Assembly (NCBI RefSeq): GCF_900291975.1
Contig: NZ_OMPN01000001.1
Coordinates: 496,001-560,000, forward strand
Length of the DNA stretch: 64,000 nt
Direction of reading: 5' to 3'
Origin: Agathobaculum massiliense
GTDB taxonomy: Bacteria; Bacillota; Clostridia; Oscillospirales; Butyricicoccaceae
Shown: positions 24,903-32,860 of the stretch, piece by piece
Position numbering within the stretch: the stretch's first letter is position 1
How the letters are laid out: each line of letters begins with the position of its first letter
The notes under the pieces: model-generated
Databases searched by the model: none
Told to the model about the DNA's origin: nothing
What the model saw: only the letters and a program-made list of their open reading frames with translations
Program-made: the position numbers and the translations under genes

Positions 24903-25760
24903 TTACTTGCCGCTGAACACGGGGAAGCAACTGAACTCCCCATAGCTCTCGATGGGTGGGAGCCGCATCAGCTTTTCCATATCCGCTGGGTCGATCAGAA
25001 AATCCACCGCCGCGTTCTCTTTCATATGGGCAGGATCCGCTGTCTTAGGCAGGGCGACCGTACCCAGCTCAAGCACATAGCGGATGCACAGCGCCGCCGG
25101 GGATACGCCGTACTTTGCCGCCATGGCGGTGATCTGTTCATTCTTGAGCGCCTCACCGTGGGCGATCGGCGAATAGGCCTCCACCAATATCCCCTGGTTT
25201 TTGCAGTAGTCCAGCAGCGCCCGGTCGGTGTTGCTGATGTGGAGCAAAACCTGGTTGACCATGGGCTTTATCCGGCAGGACGACAGGATATTTTCCAGAT
25301 CGTCCGGCAGGAAATTGGATACGCCGATCGCCTTTACCTTGCCGGCCGCATACGCATCCTCCAGCGCGCGCCAGGCCGCCCGATTGCCCTCCGCATAGTC
25401 CCCGCCGCGGAAATCCGCCCAAGGCTGCGGGCTGTGAATGATCATCATATCGATATAGTCCAGCCCCATTTTGGCGAGCGACCCGTCGATCGAATGCGCC
25501 GCGCTGTCGTAATCCTTCGCCTCGGCCGCCACCTTGCTGGTGACGAACACCTGTTCCCGCGGCAGGCCGCAGGCGCGCACGCCCTCGCCTACGCCCGCCT
25601 CGTTGCCGTAAGCCTGCGCGGTATCGATATGGCGGTAACCCAAGGCGGTCGCCGCTTTTACCGCTTCCGCCGCCTGCTCGTCGGGGATGAACCAGGTCCC
25701 CAGCCCCAGCTTGGGTATTGCCACGCCGTTGGCCAGTGCATAGGTTTCTTTCAAAATCAT
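24903..25760 (-). CDS. Aldo/keto reductase
   Basis: A 285-residue intact NADPH-dependent reductase. The catalytic tetrad is visible: Asp and Tyr in YRHIDTAQAYGNE, Lys in VFVTSKVAAE, His in MIIHSPQPW. VALPKTADPAHMKEN near the C-terminus binds the cofactor phosphate. It reduces aldehydes or ketones in the cytosol; the substrate is not known. Its ATG overlaps the TGA of the MerR gene (ATGA), so the regulator is probably made together with its target. It is not closely similar to the broken reductase 3 kb away. Confidence 0.9.
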   Translation of the reverse strand: MILKETYALANGVAIPKLGLGTWFIPDEQAAEAVKAATALGYRHIDTAQAYGNEAGVGEGVRACGLPREQVFVTSKVAAEAKDYDSAAHSIDGSLAKMGLDYIDMMIIHSPQPWADFRGGDYAEGNRAAWRALEDAYAAGKVKAIGVSNFLPDDLENILSSCRIKPMVNQVLLHISNTDRALLDYCKNQGILVEAYSPIAHGEALKNEQITAMAAKYGVSPAALCIRYVLELGTVALPKTADPAHMKENAAVDFLIDPADMEKLMRLPPIESYGEFSCFPVFSGK

Positions 25761-26128
25761 CGTTCCGCCTCCTCTGTCGATTGTTGCTCCTGTAAAAGCC
25801 GGTGCCGCAGGCCATCCATGCGCGCCACCTGCCTTTCCCGAAAATGGATCTCGTCCAGCGCGGCCTTTCGCTTCTGTTCCAGCATCCGTAGCCGCTTCTT
25901 TCCCGTTCCTCTTTGCTCCAGCAGCAGGCGCATGTACGTCTCCACCTCCTCTGAGGTAAAGCCGATGTCGTGCAGGGTCAGGATCAGGCTCAGCCGTTCC
26001 AGATCCTGATCGTCATACTGCCACTCGCCCATCACCTGCTTGACCGCCCCGCACAGCCCCCACCGCTCATATTCCCGCAGGATTTCCAGGGGGATCTGAT
26101 ATCGTTCGCTCGCCTCCAGGATTGTCAT
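25757..26128 (-). CDS. MerR family transcriptional regulator
   Basis: A 123-residue regulator with an N-terminal MerR winged helix (SERYQIPLEILREYERWGLC... LERLSLILTLHDIGFTSEEVETYMRLL) and a C-terminal coiled coil rich in Lys, Arg, Gln and Glu. No effector-binding cysteines are present. The start at 26128 follows GAGGGATG; an in-frame extension to 26191 crosses a terminator-like hairpin. It is the first gene of the operon it probably controls (reductase, cupin, CMD). Confidence 0.85.
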   Translation of the reverse strand: MTILEASERYQIPLEILREYERWGLCGAVKQVMGEWQYDDQDLERLSLILTLHDIGFTSEEVETYMRLLLEQRGTGKKRLRMLEQKRKAALDEIHFRERQVARMDGLRHRLLQEQQSTEEAER

Positions 26129-26150
26129 TTCCCATCCCTCAAAATAAAAA

Positions 26151-26181
26151 AATGTAGACGCCCTGAACGGACATCTACATT
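26151..26181 (-). terminator. Hairpin with T-run between lysR and merR (terminator, possibly operator)
   Basis: AATGTAGA (26151-26158) pairs with TCTACATT (26174-26181). On the minus strand it is followed by TTTTTTATTTT and lies 31 bases after the LysR-gene stop, as for a terminator. The same inverted repeat could bind the MerR protein encoded 22 bases further on. Confidence 0.55.
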
Positions 26182-26211
26182 GTAAGGCCAAAGCCGATCC
26201 CTGTCTAATAC

Positions 26212-27099
26212 TTATAATGGATGGTCAGATATGCGTTTTATGTATTTTTGAGCAAACCCAAGGAATGCCGCCGTAGCCGCTGAAAAGGATTCTGTTTTTT
26301 TCCACGCCAGAACCGTGCTGGATTCCAGCGGCGGCGATAGCGGAAGCATCCGTAGCCCTTCGTAAGCGCAGTCCAGCTCGATCGCAAGATAAAGCCCAAG
26401 CCCTTTGCGGGCCAGCTGCGCCTGATTATACGGCAGGTTCCCACTCGCCACAACCTGTATCTGTTCTGCATACGGCCCGAACCAGCGGAGCATCTCTTGC
26501 TGCATCAATTCCCGCGTGGGCAGGATCAGCCGCTGGCCGACCAGATCCTTCGGTGTTACACATTTCCTGTCTGCAAACGCCGAATCCTCCGGCACCAACA
26601 GCCCCCAGCTCTCCCGCACCGGCAGCCGCAGGATCTCATATTTGCTGATCTCCACCGGCTCCAGCAGCAGCCCGATATCCAGAAGCCCCTGTTCGATACG
26701 CTCCTTGATACCGTCCGAATTCCCGCTGTAGATCACATACCGCACCAGGGGATACGCCTGATGGAATTCCGCCAGCATATCAGCCAGCAGGCTGATGCTT
26801 TTCAGGTCGCCGCTCCCTATGGAGATCTCGCCAGAAACCTCTTCCGCCGGATGCAGCTCCCGCGCGGCCCTCTCTGCCAGTCCGACGATCTCCTGCGCCC
26901 GGCGGCGAAGCAGCACGCCGGCATCGGTGAGGATAATCCTGTGCTGGCTGCGGCGGAACAGCTTGACACCCAACTCCTCTTCCAGCTGCATCAACTGACG
27001 GGACAGGGTCGGCTGGGTCATATGGAGCAGCGCCGCCGCCCTGGTGATATTTTCTTCCCTGGCCACGGCCAGAAAGTACCGCAACGCCCGAAGTTCCAC
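26212..27099 (-). CDS. LysR family transcriptional regulator
   Basis: A 295-residue regulator of standard length. The N-terminal LTTR helix-turn-helix is clear (LRYFLAVAREENITRAAALLH... PTLSRQLMQLEEELGVKLF), followed by a substrate-binding domain of the periplasmic-protein type. The GTG start at 27099 has AGGGGGTGGA upstream and gives the usual LysR length; an open extension to 27195 is rejected because a promoter (27121-27149) lies inside it. It is divergent from an FMN reductase and a flavodoxin gene, its likely targets. Confidence 0.92.
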   Translation of the reverse strand: MELRALRYFLAVAREENITRAAALLHMTQPTLSRQLMQLEEELGVKLFRRSQHRIILTDAGVLLRRRAQEIVGLAERAARELHPAEEVSGEISIGSGDLKSISLLADMLAEFHQAYPLVRYVIYSGNSDGIKERIEQGLLDIGLLLEPVEISKYEILRLPVRESWGLLVPEDSAFADRKCVTPKDLVGQRLILPTRELMQQEMLRWFGPYAEQIQVVASGNLPYNQAQLARKGLGLYLAIELDCAYEGLRMLPLSPPLESSTVLAWKKTESFSAATAAFLGFAQKYIKRISDHPL

Positions 27100-27120
27100 G
27101 CTTCCACCCCCTGCCTGTCC

Positions 27121-27149
27121 AGTATAGCACAGGCGCGGGGCGGCCGCAA
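27121..27149 (-). promoter_or_regulatory. Promoter of the lysR gene
   Basis: Minus strand TTGCGG (27144-27149), 17 bases, TATACT (27121-27126), about 22 bases before the GTG start. Confidence 0.65.
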
Positions 27150-27218
27150 GCGCGATCATGCACCAAATGTATTTCTGGCGATAGAAAACAAGCATTCGCT
27201 ATTTCTGCAGAGGTGCGG

Positions 27219-27264
27219 TATAATAAAATTGTCGTAAAGGCGCCAAGGCCGTCCTTACGATAAT
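27219..27264 (+). promoter_or_regulatory. TATAAT box and inverted repeat before the FMN reductase
   Basis: TATAAT at 27219-27224 has only a weak -35 partner, as expected for an activator-dependent promoter. Directly after it ATTGTCGTAA (27228-27237) and TTACGATAAT (27255-27264) form an inverted repeat with one mismatch, covering the likely transcription start. It may be an operator or a leader hairpin. Confidence 0.45.
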
Positions 27265-27293
27265 TATCCTATTGATCCGAGGAGGTGTGAAAC

Positions 27294-27833
27294 ATGAAGA
27301 TTTTAGTGATGGAGAGCAGCCCTCACAAGCACGGTTCCTCCAATTTGTTGGCTGCGGAATTCATACGCGGTGCCACAGAGGCCGGACACCAGACACAGGT
27401 CTTTGACGTGGCGCGCTCGGACCTTCGCCCCTGCCTGGGGTGCGACGCCTGCGGCATGTCCGGCTCCTGTGTGCAGAAGGATGGCATGGAGGAGCTGCGG
27501 CGCCGAATCCTTGCTTCCGATATGGTGGTATTTGTCACGCCGCTCTATTATTTCGGCATGTCCGCCCAGCTCAAAACAGCGATCGACCGCTTTTACAGCT
27601 TCAACGACGAGCTGTCGGCAAAGCATCTGAAAACGGCGCTGATCGCAGCGGCTTGGGACAGCAACGACTGGACGATGCATGACCTTGCCGGCCATTACCA
27701 GACCTTGTGCAGGTATTTACATTTCAACGACCAAGGCATGCTCCTGGGTACTGGCTGCGGCACCGTATCCATGACCCAAAGCAGCCGTTTCCCCAAGCTG
27801 GCCTATGCGCTTGGAAAATCACTGACTGAATGA
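27294..27833 (+). CDS. NAD(P)H-dependent FMN reductase-like oxidoreductase
   Basis: A 179-residue flavodoxin-fold protein. The N-terminal MESSPHKHGSSNLLAAEF loop binds the FMN phosphate, and VVFVTPLYYFGMSAQLKTAIDR is the second FMN loop. A cluster of four cysteines, CLGCDACGMSGSC near residue 47-59, resembles that of iron-sulfur flavoproteins and could hold a cluster. GAGGAGG precedes the ATG. It heads a two-gene unit with a flavodoxin and is divergent from a LysR regulator. Confidence 0.85.
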   Translation: MKILVMESSPHKHGSSNLLAAEFIRGATEAGHQTQVFDVARSDLRPCLGCDACGMSGSCVQKDGMEELRRRILASDMVVFVTPLYYFGMSAQLKTAIDRFYSFNDELSAKHLKTALIAAAWDSNDWTMHDLAGHYQTLCRYLHFNDQGMLLGTGCGTVSMTQSSRFPKLAYALGKSLTE

Positions 27834-27846
27834 GGAGGACTTGACC

Positions 27847-28329
27847 ATGAAAAAAGCATTGGTATCTTATTTTTCCGCCAGCGGCGTGACCGCGAAAGCT
27901 GCGAAGTCGCTGGCCGTAGCGATTGGCGCGGACCTTTACGAGATCAAACCCGCCGTGCCTTATACGCGCGCCGATCTGGACTGGACCAATAAGCGCTCCC
28001 GCAGCTCTGTCGAAATGCAGGACAGCGCCTCCCGTCCGGCGCTTGCCGACACGGACGCACCCATCGAAGCGTATGACGTTATTTTTGTCGGCTTCCCTAT
28101 CTGGTGGTATATCGCGCCCACCATTATCAACAGCTTTTTGGAAAGCTACGATTTTTCGGGCAAGACCATCATCCTGTTTGCCACCTCGGGCGGCAGCGGC
28201 CTTGGCCGGACTGCGGACAGCCTGCGAAGCAGCGTGGCCGCTGATACCAAAATCGTCAACGGGCGCCTGCTCAACGGCCGTCTGTCCGAGTCCGAGCTAA
28301 AATCCTGGGTGGAGGGATTGGCCCTGTAA
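27847..28329 (+). CDS. Flavodoxin
   Basis: A 160-residue single-domain flavodoxin, an FMN electron carrier. VSYFSASGVTAKAAKSLA is the phosphate-binding loop and VIFVGFPIWWYIAPT the second flavin contact; ILFATSGGSGLG is typical of the long-chain flavodoxin_4-type proteins. Start at 27847 follows AGGAGG; a TTG two codons earlier is too close to it. The gene begins 13 bases after the FMN reductase stop, so the two probably exchange electrons. The same domain forms half of the broken fusion at 22.5 kb. Confidence 0.88.
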   Translation: MKKALVSYFSASGVTAKAAKSLAVAIGADLYEIKPAVPYTRADLDWTNKRSRSSVEMQDSASRPALADTDAPIEAYDVIFVGFPIWWYIAPTIINSFLESYDFSGKTIILFATSGGSGLGRTADSLRSSVAADTKIVNGRLLNGRLSESELKSWVEGLAL

Positions 28330-28351
28330 CCACAAGTCTCCCTCCAATCGG

Positions 28352-28397
28352 TACCGCGCGGGTCGGCCGAACCGGCTGATCCGCGCGGTATTTTTTT
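28352..28397 (+). terminator. Terminator after the flavodoxin gene
   Basis: A 10-bp stem (TACCGCGCGG, 28352-28361, with 28381-28390) with inner pairing and a run of seven T. Confidence 0.8.
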
Positions 28398-28503
28398 GAC
28401 TGCCGCCCGCTTTTCGTGTCCGCCGGCAGACGGGGCTGCCCTCGTCCCGCGCATTGAACCATGCGTTTCCCAGCAGGAAAACAGAAAACCCGCGCGGTGC
28501 ATA

Positions 28504-28532
28504 TTGTATTGCGCCACGCAGGCTGGTATCAT
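28504..28532 (+). promoter_or_regulatory. Promoter of the zinc dehydrogenase gene
   Basis: TTGTAT (28504-28509), 17 bases, TATCAT (28527-28532), 47 bases before the start codon. Apart from the upstream terminator nothing else is seen in 28330-28579. Confidence 0.55.
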
Positions 28533-28579
28533 AGGGATAGAACCATCCAAACAATCGGATTGCAGAGGAGGAAGCTGTT

Positions 28580-29605
28580 ATGAAAAGCGCAGTTTTTTAC
28601 GGCAGGCATGATATCCGGATAGAGAACCGTCCCATCCCCGCCGTCGGCGCGCACGATGTGCTGATCCAAGTCAAGGCATGCGGCGTCTGCGGTACGGATG
28701 TGCATATTTTCGAAGGGGACAAGGGCGCGGCCGAAACCCATTCCCCCACGGTTCTGGGACACGAATTCTCCGGCGTTATCGCGGATACCGGCAGCGCGGT
28801 CACGCGCTACCGCAAAGGGGACCGCGTGTGCGTCGATCCCAATTACTATTGCGGGGCATGCGAATTCTGCCGCGACGGTATGGCGCATTACTGCACGCAC
28901 ATGACCGGCTACGGCACCACTGTGGACGGCGCTTTCGCGGAATACTGCGCAGTCAACGAAAAGCAGATTTACCCGCTCGGAGACGGTACTTCGTTCCAAC
29001 AGGGCGCAATGACCGAACCGGTCGCCTGCTGTCTGCACGGCATGGATATGTGCGAGATCCGACCCGGCAGCCATGTCGCCGTGATCGGCGGCGGAATGAT
29101 CGGCCTGATTATGGTGCAGCTGGCAAGGCTTGCGGGCGCGTCGCGTATCGCGCTGCTGGAGCCGGTCGAAGGTAAACGCGCGGTCGGTAAAGCGCTTGGC
29201 ACGGATGTCTGCATCGATCCGCTGCACGAGGACGTGCCGACAGCACTCGCCGCGCACGGCATGCTCTGTCTGAACACGGTTATCGAATGCGTCGGCCGGC
29301 CGGCCACCATCGAGCAGGCCATTGAACTGGCCGGCCCCAAGGCAGTCGTAATGATGTTCGGCCTGACCAGGCCGGATGAAGCGATCGCGGTTAAGCCTTT
29401 TACCGTTTTTCAAAAGGAAATCGTCCTCAAAGCGTCCTATATCAATCCCTATACGCAGCGCCGCGCGCTTGATCTGATCGATTCCGGCCGTTTGGATGTG
29501 ACCAGTATGGTGCATGCCGTCTGCGGACTGGACCGGCTTGCCGACATCCTTGGCAGCCCGCAGGAGCGCAGCCTGGGCAAATTCATCATCGATCCCAGCC
29601 TGTAG
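28580..29605 (+). CDS. Zinc-dependent medium-chain alcohol/polyol dehydrogenase
   Basis: A 341-residue NAD(P)-dependent dehydrogenase. Catalytic zinc ligands lie in CGVCGTDVH and GHEFSG; the structural zinc site is CGACEFCRDGMAHYC with four cysteines; the cofactor site is VIGGGMIGLI. It likely oxidises a sugar alcohol or sugar acid. AGAGGAGGAA precedes the ATG. It stands alone between its promoter and a strong terminator, next to the substrate-binding protein gene of a sensing module, and is a paralogue of the dehydrogenase at 38.9 kb. Confidence 0.87.
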   Translation: MKSAVFYGRHDIRIENRPIPAVGAHDVLIQVKACGVCGTDVHIFEGDKGAAETHSPTVLGHEFSGVIADTGSAVTRYRKGDRVCVDPNYYCGACEFCRDGMAHYCTHMTGYGTTVDGAFAEYCAVNEKQIYPLGDGTSFQQGAMTEPVACCLHGMDMCEIRPGSHVAVIGGGMIGLIMVQLARLAGASRIALLEPVEGKRAVGKALGTDVCIDPLHEDVPTALAAHGMLCLNTVIECVGRPATIEQAIELAGPKAVVMMFGLTRPDEAIAVKPFTVFQKEIVLKASYINPYTQRRALDLIDSGRLDVTSMVHAVCGLDRLADILGSPQERSLGKFIIDPSL

Positions 29606-29620
29606 CCGCGGATTTCTCTT

Positions 29621-29652
29621 CGCCCGCCGTAAGTACGGCGGGCGGTTTTTTT
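29621..29652. terminator. Terminator after the zinc dehydrogenase
   Basis: An 11-bp perfect GC stem (29621-29631 with 29634-29644) followed by eight T. It also faces the convergent substrate-binding protein gene. Confidence 0.85.
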
Positions 29653-29673
29653 TGCCTTGCGGTTAACAGGTAT

Positions 29674-30888
29674 TTATTTCTGTATCGTGAAGAGGGCTGG
29701 TTTTCCATTGACTATCCGGAACAGACGCGCGGTTTGGATACCATCTCCCGAACCATCCGTGAAGTCAAAAATCCCGCCAATTCCCTTATATCCTTTTATG
29801 CTGACCAGCGCGTCCCGAATATCCTCGCTTTCCAGCGTGTCCGCGCGCCGCATCGCCTCCGCTAACAGCATCATCGCGTCGTAGCCGCGGTAGGCCGCTT
29901 CCGCCACCGGCATTGTACCGTAGCGTTGGATAAATTTTTCCAAAAAGGTCCTCTCCTCCGGCGTAACCGCTTCAATAGGCGAATCCGGAATGGAGTACCC
30001 GCAGGCGTATACCACGCCCTCCGCCGCATCTCCCGCCGAACGGCGCACTTCACTGTTTGCAAAGCTCTCCGGCGCATACACCGCGCCCTGGAAACCGGCC
30101 TGGCGCAGCTGGCGGATCTGAAGGCTGGCGGTTTCGCTGCTTGTGTACAGGATGAGCGAATCGATATTCATATGATTCAGCCGCATAAACATTGTAGAAT
30201 AATCGTTTTCGTCAATCTTATGCTTTTTCAGCCATACCAGCTCCATTTGCGGGCAATCCTCAATCAGCGCTTCCATATGCCTGGCGCCGCTCTCCGCATA
30301 ATCGGTCTCTGAATATAAAATACCGATCCGTTTCGCTCCCTGACGCTCCATCGCGCTTAACAGCAACTCATCAAAATACTTCGAGCTTGCTGTGGAGCGG
30401 AACAGGTATTTGTTTCCCACTCCGGTCCAGACAAAGCTTGTCCCCAACCCGATCTGCACCACATGAGCCTGTTCGGTCAGCTCGGTGGTTTGCAGGATAT
30501 TCCCGCTCGTATGGGAACCAATAATGGCATCCACGCGATCTTCCTCTATCATCTTCCGAACCGCCGTGACCGCGGCCTCGCTATCGGACTGGTCGTCATA
30601 TTCGATCAGGCAGATCTCTTTTCCGTCAACCCCACCGCTTCCGTTGATGTCCTCGACCGCCAGCCGGATCCCCTGTTGCCCCATGCGGCCAAGCAGCGAG
30701 GCATATCCTGTCAGCGATGCATATACGCCGATCTTGATATATGGCGTATCATCCCGTTTTTCGTATGGCTTTACCCGAATTGTCTGCGCGCCCAGCTCGT
30801 ATTTTTTATCCAAATATACTGTCGGCAGCAAAGACGCCGCAACCATCAGGACTGCCGCCGCAAGCCTGCCAAACCGTAACCGACGCAT
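29674..30888 (-). CDS. ABC-type substrate-binding protein (Leu/Ile/Val-binding type), probable sensor component
   Basis: A 404-residue extracytoplasmic binding protein with an uncleaved-looking N-terminal membrane segment (about residues 8-27) and no lipobox Cys. The type I periplasmic fold is seen in IKIGVYASLTGYASLLGRMGQQGIRLAVEDIN and DAIIGSHTSGNILQTTEL. It belongs to the branched-chain amino acid/amide receptor family, which binds varied ligands. No permease or ATPase gene is nearby; instead the gene is divergent from a histidine kinase, so it probably presents a ligand to the kinase. Start at 30888 is preferred over 30894 for ribosome-site spacing. Confidence 0.85.
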   Translation of the reverse strand: MRRLRFGRLAAAVLMVAASLLPTVYLDKKYELGAQTIRVKPYEKRDDTPYIKIGVYASLTGYASLLGRMGQQGIRLAVEDINGSGGVDGKEICLIEYDDQSDSEAAVTAVRKMIEEDRVDAIIGSHTSGNILQTTELTEQAHVVQIGLGTSFVWTGVGNKYLFRSTASSKYFDELLLSAMERQGAKRIGILYSETDYAESGARHMEALIEDCPQMELVWLKKHKIDENDYSTMFMRLNHMNIDSLILYTSSETASLQIRQLRQAGFQGAVYAPESFANSEVRRSAGDAAEGVVYACGYSIPDSPIEAVTPEERTFLEKFIQRYGTMPVAEAAYRGYDAMMLLAEAMRRADTLESEDIRDALVSIKGYKGIGGIFDFTDGSGDGIQTARLFRIVNGKPALFTIQK

Positions 30889-30951
30889 TTCCATCCCCCA
30901 TTCGGCCGCCTAAACCGCGTTTTTGAAAACTGTCTGTCAATTTATATCATA

Positions 30952-30981
30952 TTGGCGCAATCCCGATTATTTTATTATAAT
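30952..30981 (+). promoter_or_regulatory. Candidate promoter for the histidine kinase operon
   Basis: TTGGCG (30952-30957), 18 bases, TATAAT (30976-30981). A second box, TATAAT at 31048-31053 with an extended TGC before it, is an alternative closer to the gene. Confidence 0.5.
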
Positions 30982-31088
30982 ATTTCGCTCTTTTAGTAAA
31001 ATATTCTGGTTCTTTTTGATATTCCAAAACTTATTCCACAAAATTGCTATAATGAAGAAAACCCCTTGTCCATCTTTGGAGCTTTATT

Positions 31089-32858
31089 ATGAGAAACCAC
31101 TTGTCTATGAGGAATCTGTCTCTGCGGCAAAAGCTTTTCTACTGGCTTACTCTGACAACGATTATCCCCCTGCTGATCTTCCTGCCGCCGCTGACGCTTT
31201 ATCAGAGCTATGCCATACAAAAGTCCATCGACCGTATGTGTCTGGAGCAGTCCAACCAGACCTCAGTACAACTGGACAGGATCTTCAACCAGATAAATTC
31301 CATCTCCAACCTGTACTTCCTTGATCCTATGATCGAGGACACGCTCCAAAACGGCATTATTTATGACCAGCTTGGTTACAATGCAGCACAGAGAGACATC
31401 ATTGCGCTCCAACAGAAGTACAACACCTCCATCCCTGACGTAGACCTGCACCTCACCATTGTTGCTAACGACGGACGGATATATGGGAACGGCGTTTATG
31501 ACCATACCGTTCCCATTACGGAAATTAAGCAGAGGTGGTGGTATCAGGACCTGCAGCGGAACTCCTGGCAAACGCTGTGGGTGCGGGACGAGTATCTGAA
31601 CCGCATCCACAGTAACGCGCAGACCAATTATATTTACAGCATTCGCGCTTTGAAAAACTTTGACACTTGGGAGAATCACGGCATTTTGATCATGAGCTTT
31701 CTGGAAAGCGACCTGATCAAGCTGTATGGCTCCAGCCTTTCCTCCCACAGCGCGGTCGCGATATTCGATCAATACAACAATATCATTTCTTCCGTATCCT
31801 ATAACAATCTTAATGTTTTTCCGATTTCCACACAGGCGCGGGCCCAATATGCAGGCTCATACATAACCTCGATCGATAATGTAAAATATCATATCACCTA
31901 TAACACCGTATCGCAGCCACAATGGAAGGTCGTCACCTTTTTGCCCACCAGCTATCTTTTCGGTGAATATATCAGTTTCCGTATCTTATATCTTGTAGTC
32001 ATCTCCCTATTTTTGCTGGCGCTTTTTGCTTTCACTTGGATTATTTCACGTCATTTCGTCTCCCCTATTAACCTTTTGACCCAGGAGATCCACCGCATCA
32101 GGCAGTCGTCGTTCTCCCAGCGTGTCAGCGTCACCTCCTCGGATGAAATCGGCCTGCTTGCCTGTGAATTCAACGAAATGCTCAATCAAATCGAGTCGCT
32201 GATGCAGAGCATCATTGAGGAGCAGCGGCGCAAGCGTAAGGCTGAACTGCAATCCCTGTACGCGCAGATCAATCCTCATTTTATCTATAATACCCTGACT
32301 GCTATCCGCTTTCTCGTTTATACCGAGCAAAAGCAGACCGTTGACCATACGCTCTGCTCCTTTATCACCCTGCTCAGGCACTCCATCTCCAGTAGCGAGG
32401 AGTTCTGCTCGATCCGGACCGAACTGCGGATGCTGCAATGCTATATCGATATCCAGCAAATCTCCTTTGACAAGCCGTTCGAGGTTTGCTGGGATGTCGA
32501 CTCAAGCCTTCTGGATTGCAAAATACTCAAGCTTACGCTTCAGCCGCTCGTTGAAAACGCCGTGATGCACGGCCTGAAATCCAAGAAGGGCGACCGGAAG
32601 CTGTACATCCGTGTCCAGCGCTACCAGCAGGATATCATGATCGCAATTTCGGACAACGGGATCGGAACGGATAAGGTCCTCTCTTTCTATGAGGCACAGT
32701 CCGATTTCCGGTCCAGCGTCGGACTGATCAATATCCACAGCCGGATCGTGCTGCATTTCGGCCATCCCTACGGCATCACCTTTTACAGCAAAAAGGGGGG
32801 CGGCACCACCGTGCTTGTCCATATCCCTGCTATTTCTTGTCAGGAGGAACTGATTTAA
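31089..32858 (+). CDS. Sensor histidine kinase, YesM/LytS type
   Basis: A 589-residue membrane kinase. A first helix (about residues 17-37) and a second (about 297-319) flank a 260-residue extracellular sensor, probably a double Cache domain. HAMP follows (FVSPINLLTQEIHRIRQ). The His-kinase box is INPHFIYNTLTAIRFL, with the phosphoacceptor His. The ATPase domain shows the N-box ENAVMHG and the G-box DNGIG. It pairs with the response regulator two bases downstream. The divergent substrate-binding protein may be its ligand-presenting partner. ATG 31089 has GGAG upstream; 31107 is a possible alternative. Confidence 0.92.
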   Translation: MRNHLSMRNLSLRQKLFYWLTLTTIIPLLIFLPPLTLYQSYAIQKSIDRMCLEQSNQTSVQLDRIFNQINSISNLYFLDPMIEDTLQNGIIYDQLGYNAAQRDIIALQQKYNTSIPDVDLHLTIVANDGRIYGNGVYDHTVPITEIKQRWWYQDLQRNSWQTLWVRDEYLNRIHSNAQTNYIYSIRALKNFDTWENHGILIMSFLESDLIKLYGSSLSSHSAVAIFDQYNNIISSVSYNNLNVFPISTQARAQYAGSYITSIDNVKYHITYNTVSQPQWKVVTFLPTSYLFGEYISFRILYLVVISLFLLALFAFTWIISRHFVSPINLLTQEIHRIRQSSFSQRVSVTSSDEIGLLACEFNEMLNQIESLMQSIIEEQRRKRKAELQSLYAQINPHFIYNTLTAIRFLVYTEQKQTVDHTLCSFITLLRHSISSSEEFCSIRTELRMLQCYIDIQQISFDKPFEVCWDVDSSLLDCKILKLTLQPLVENAVMHGLKSKKGDRKLYIRVQRYQQDIMIAISDNGIGTDKVLSFYEAQSDFRSSVGLINIHSRIVLHFGHPYGITFYSKKGGGTTVLVHIPAISCQEELI

Positions 32859-32860
32859 CC

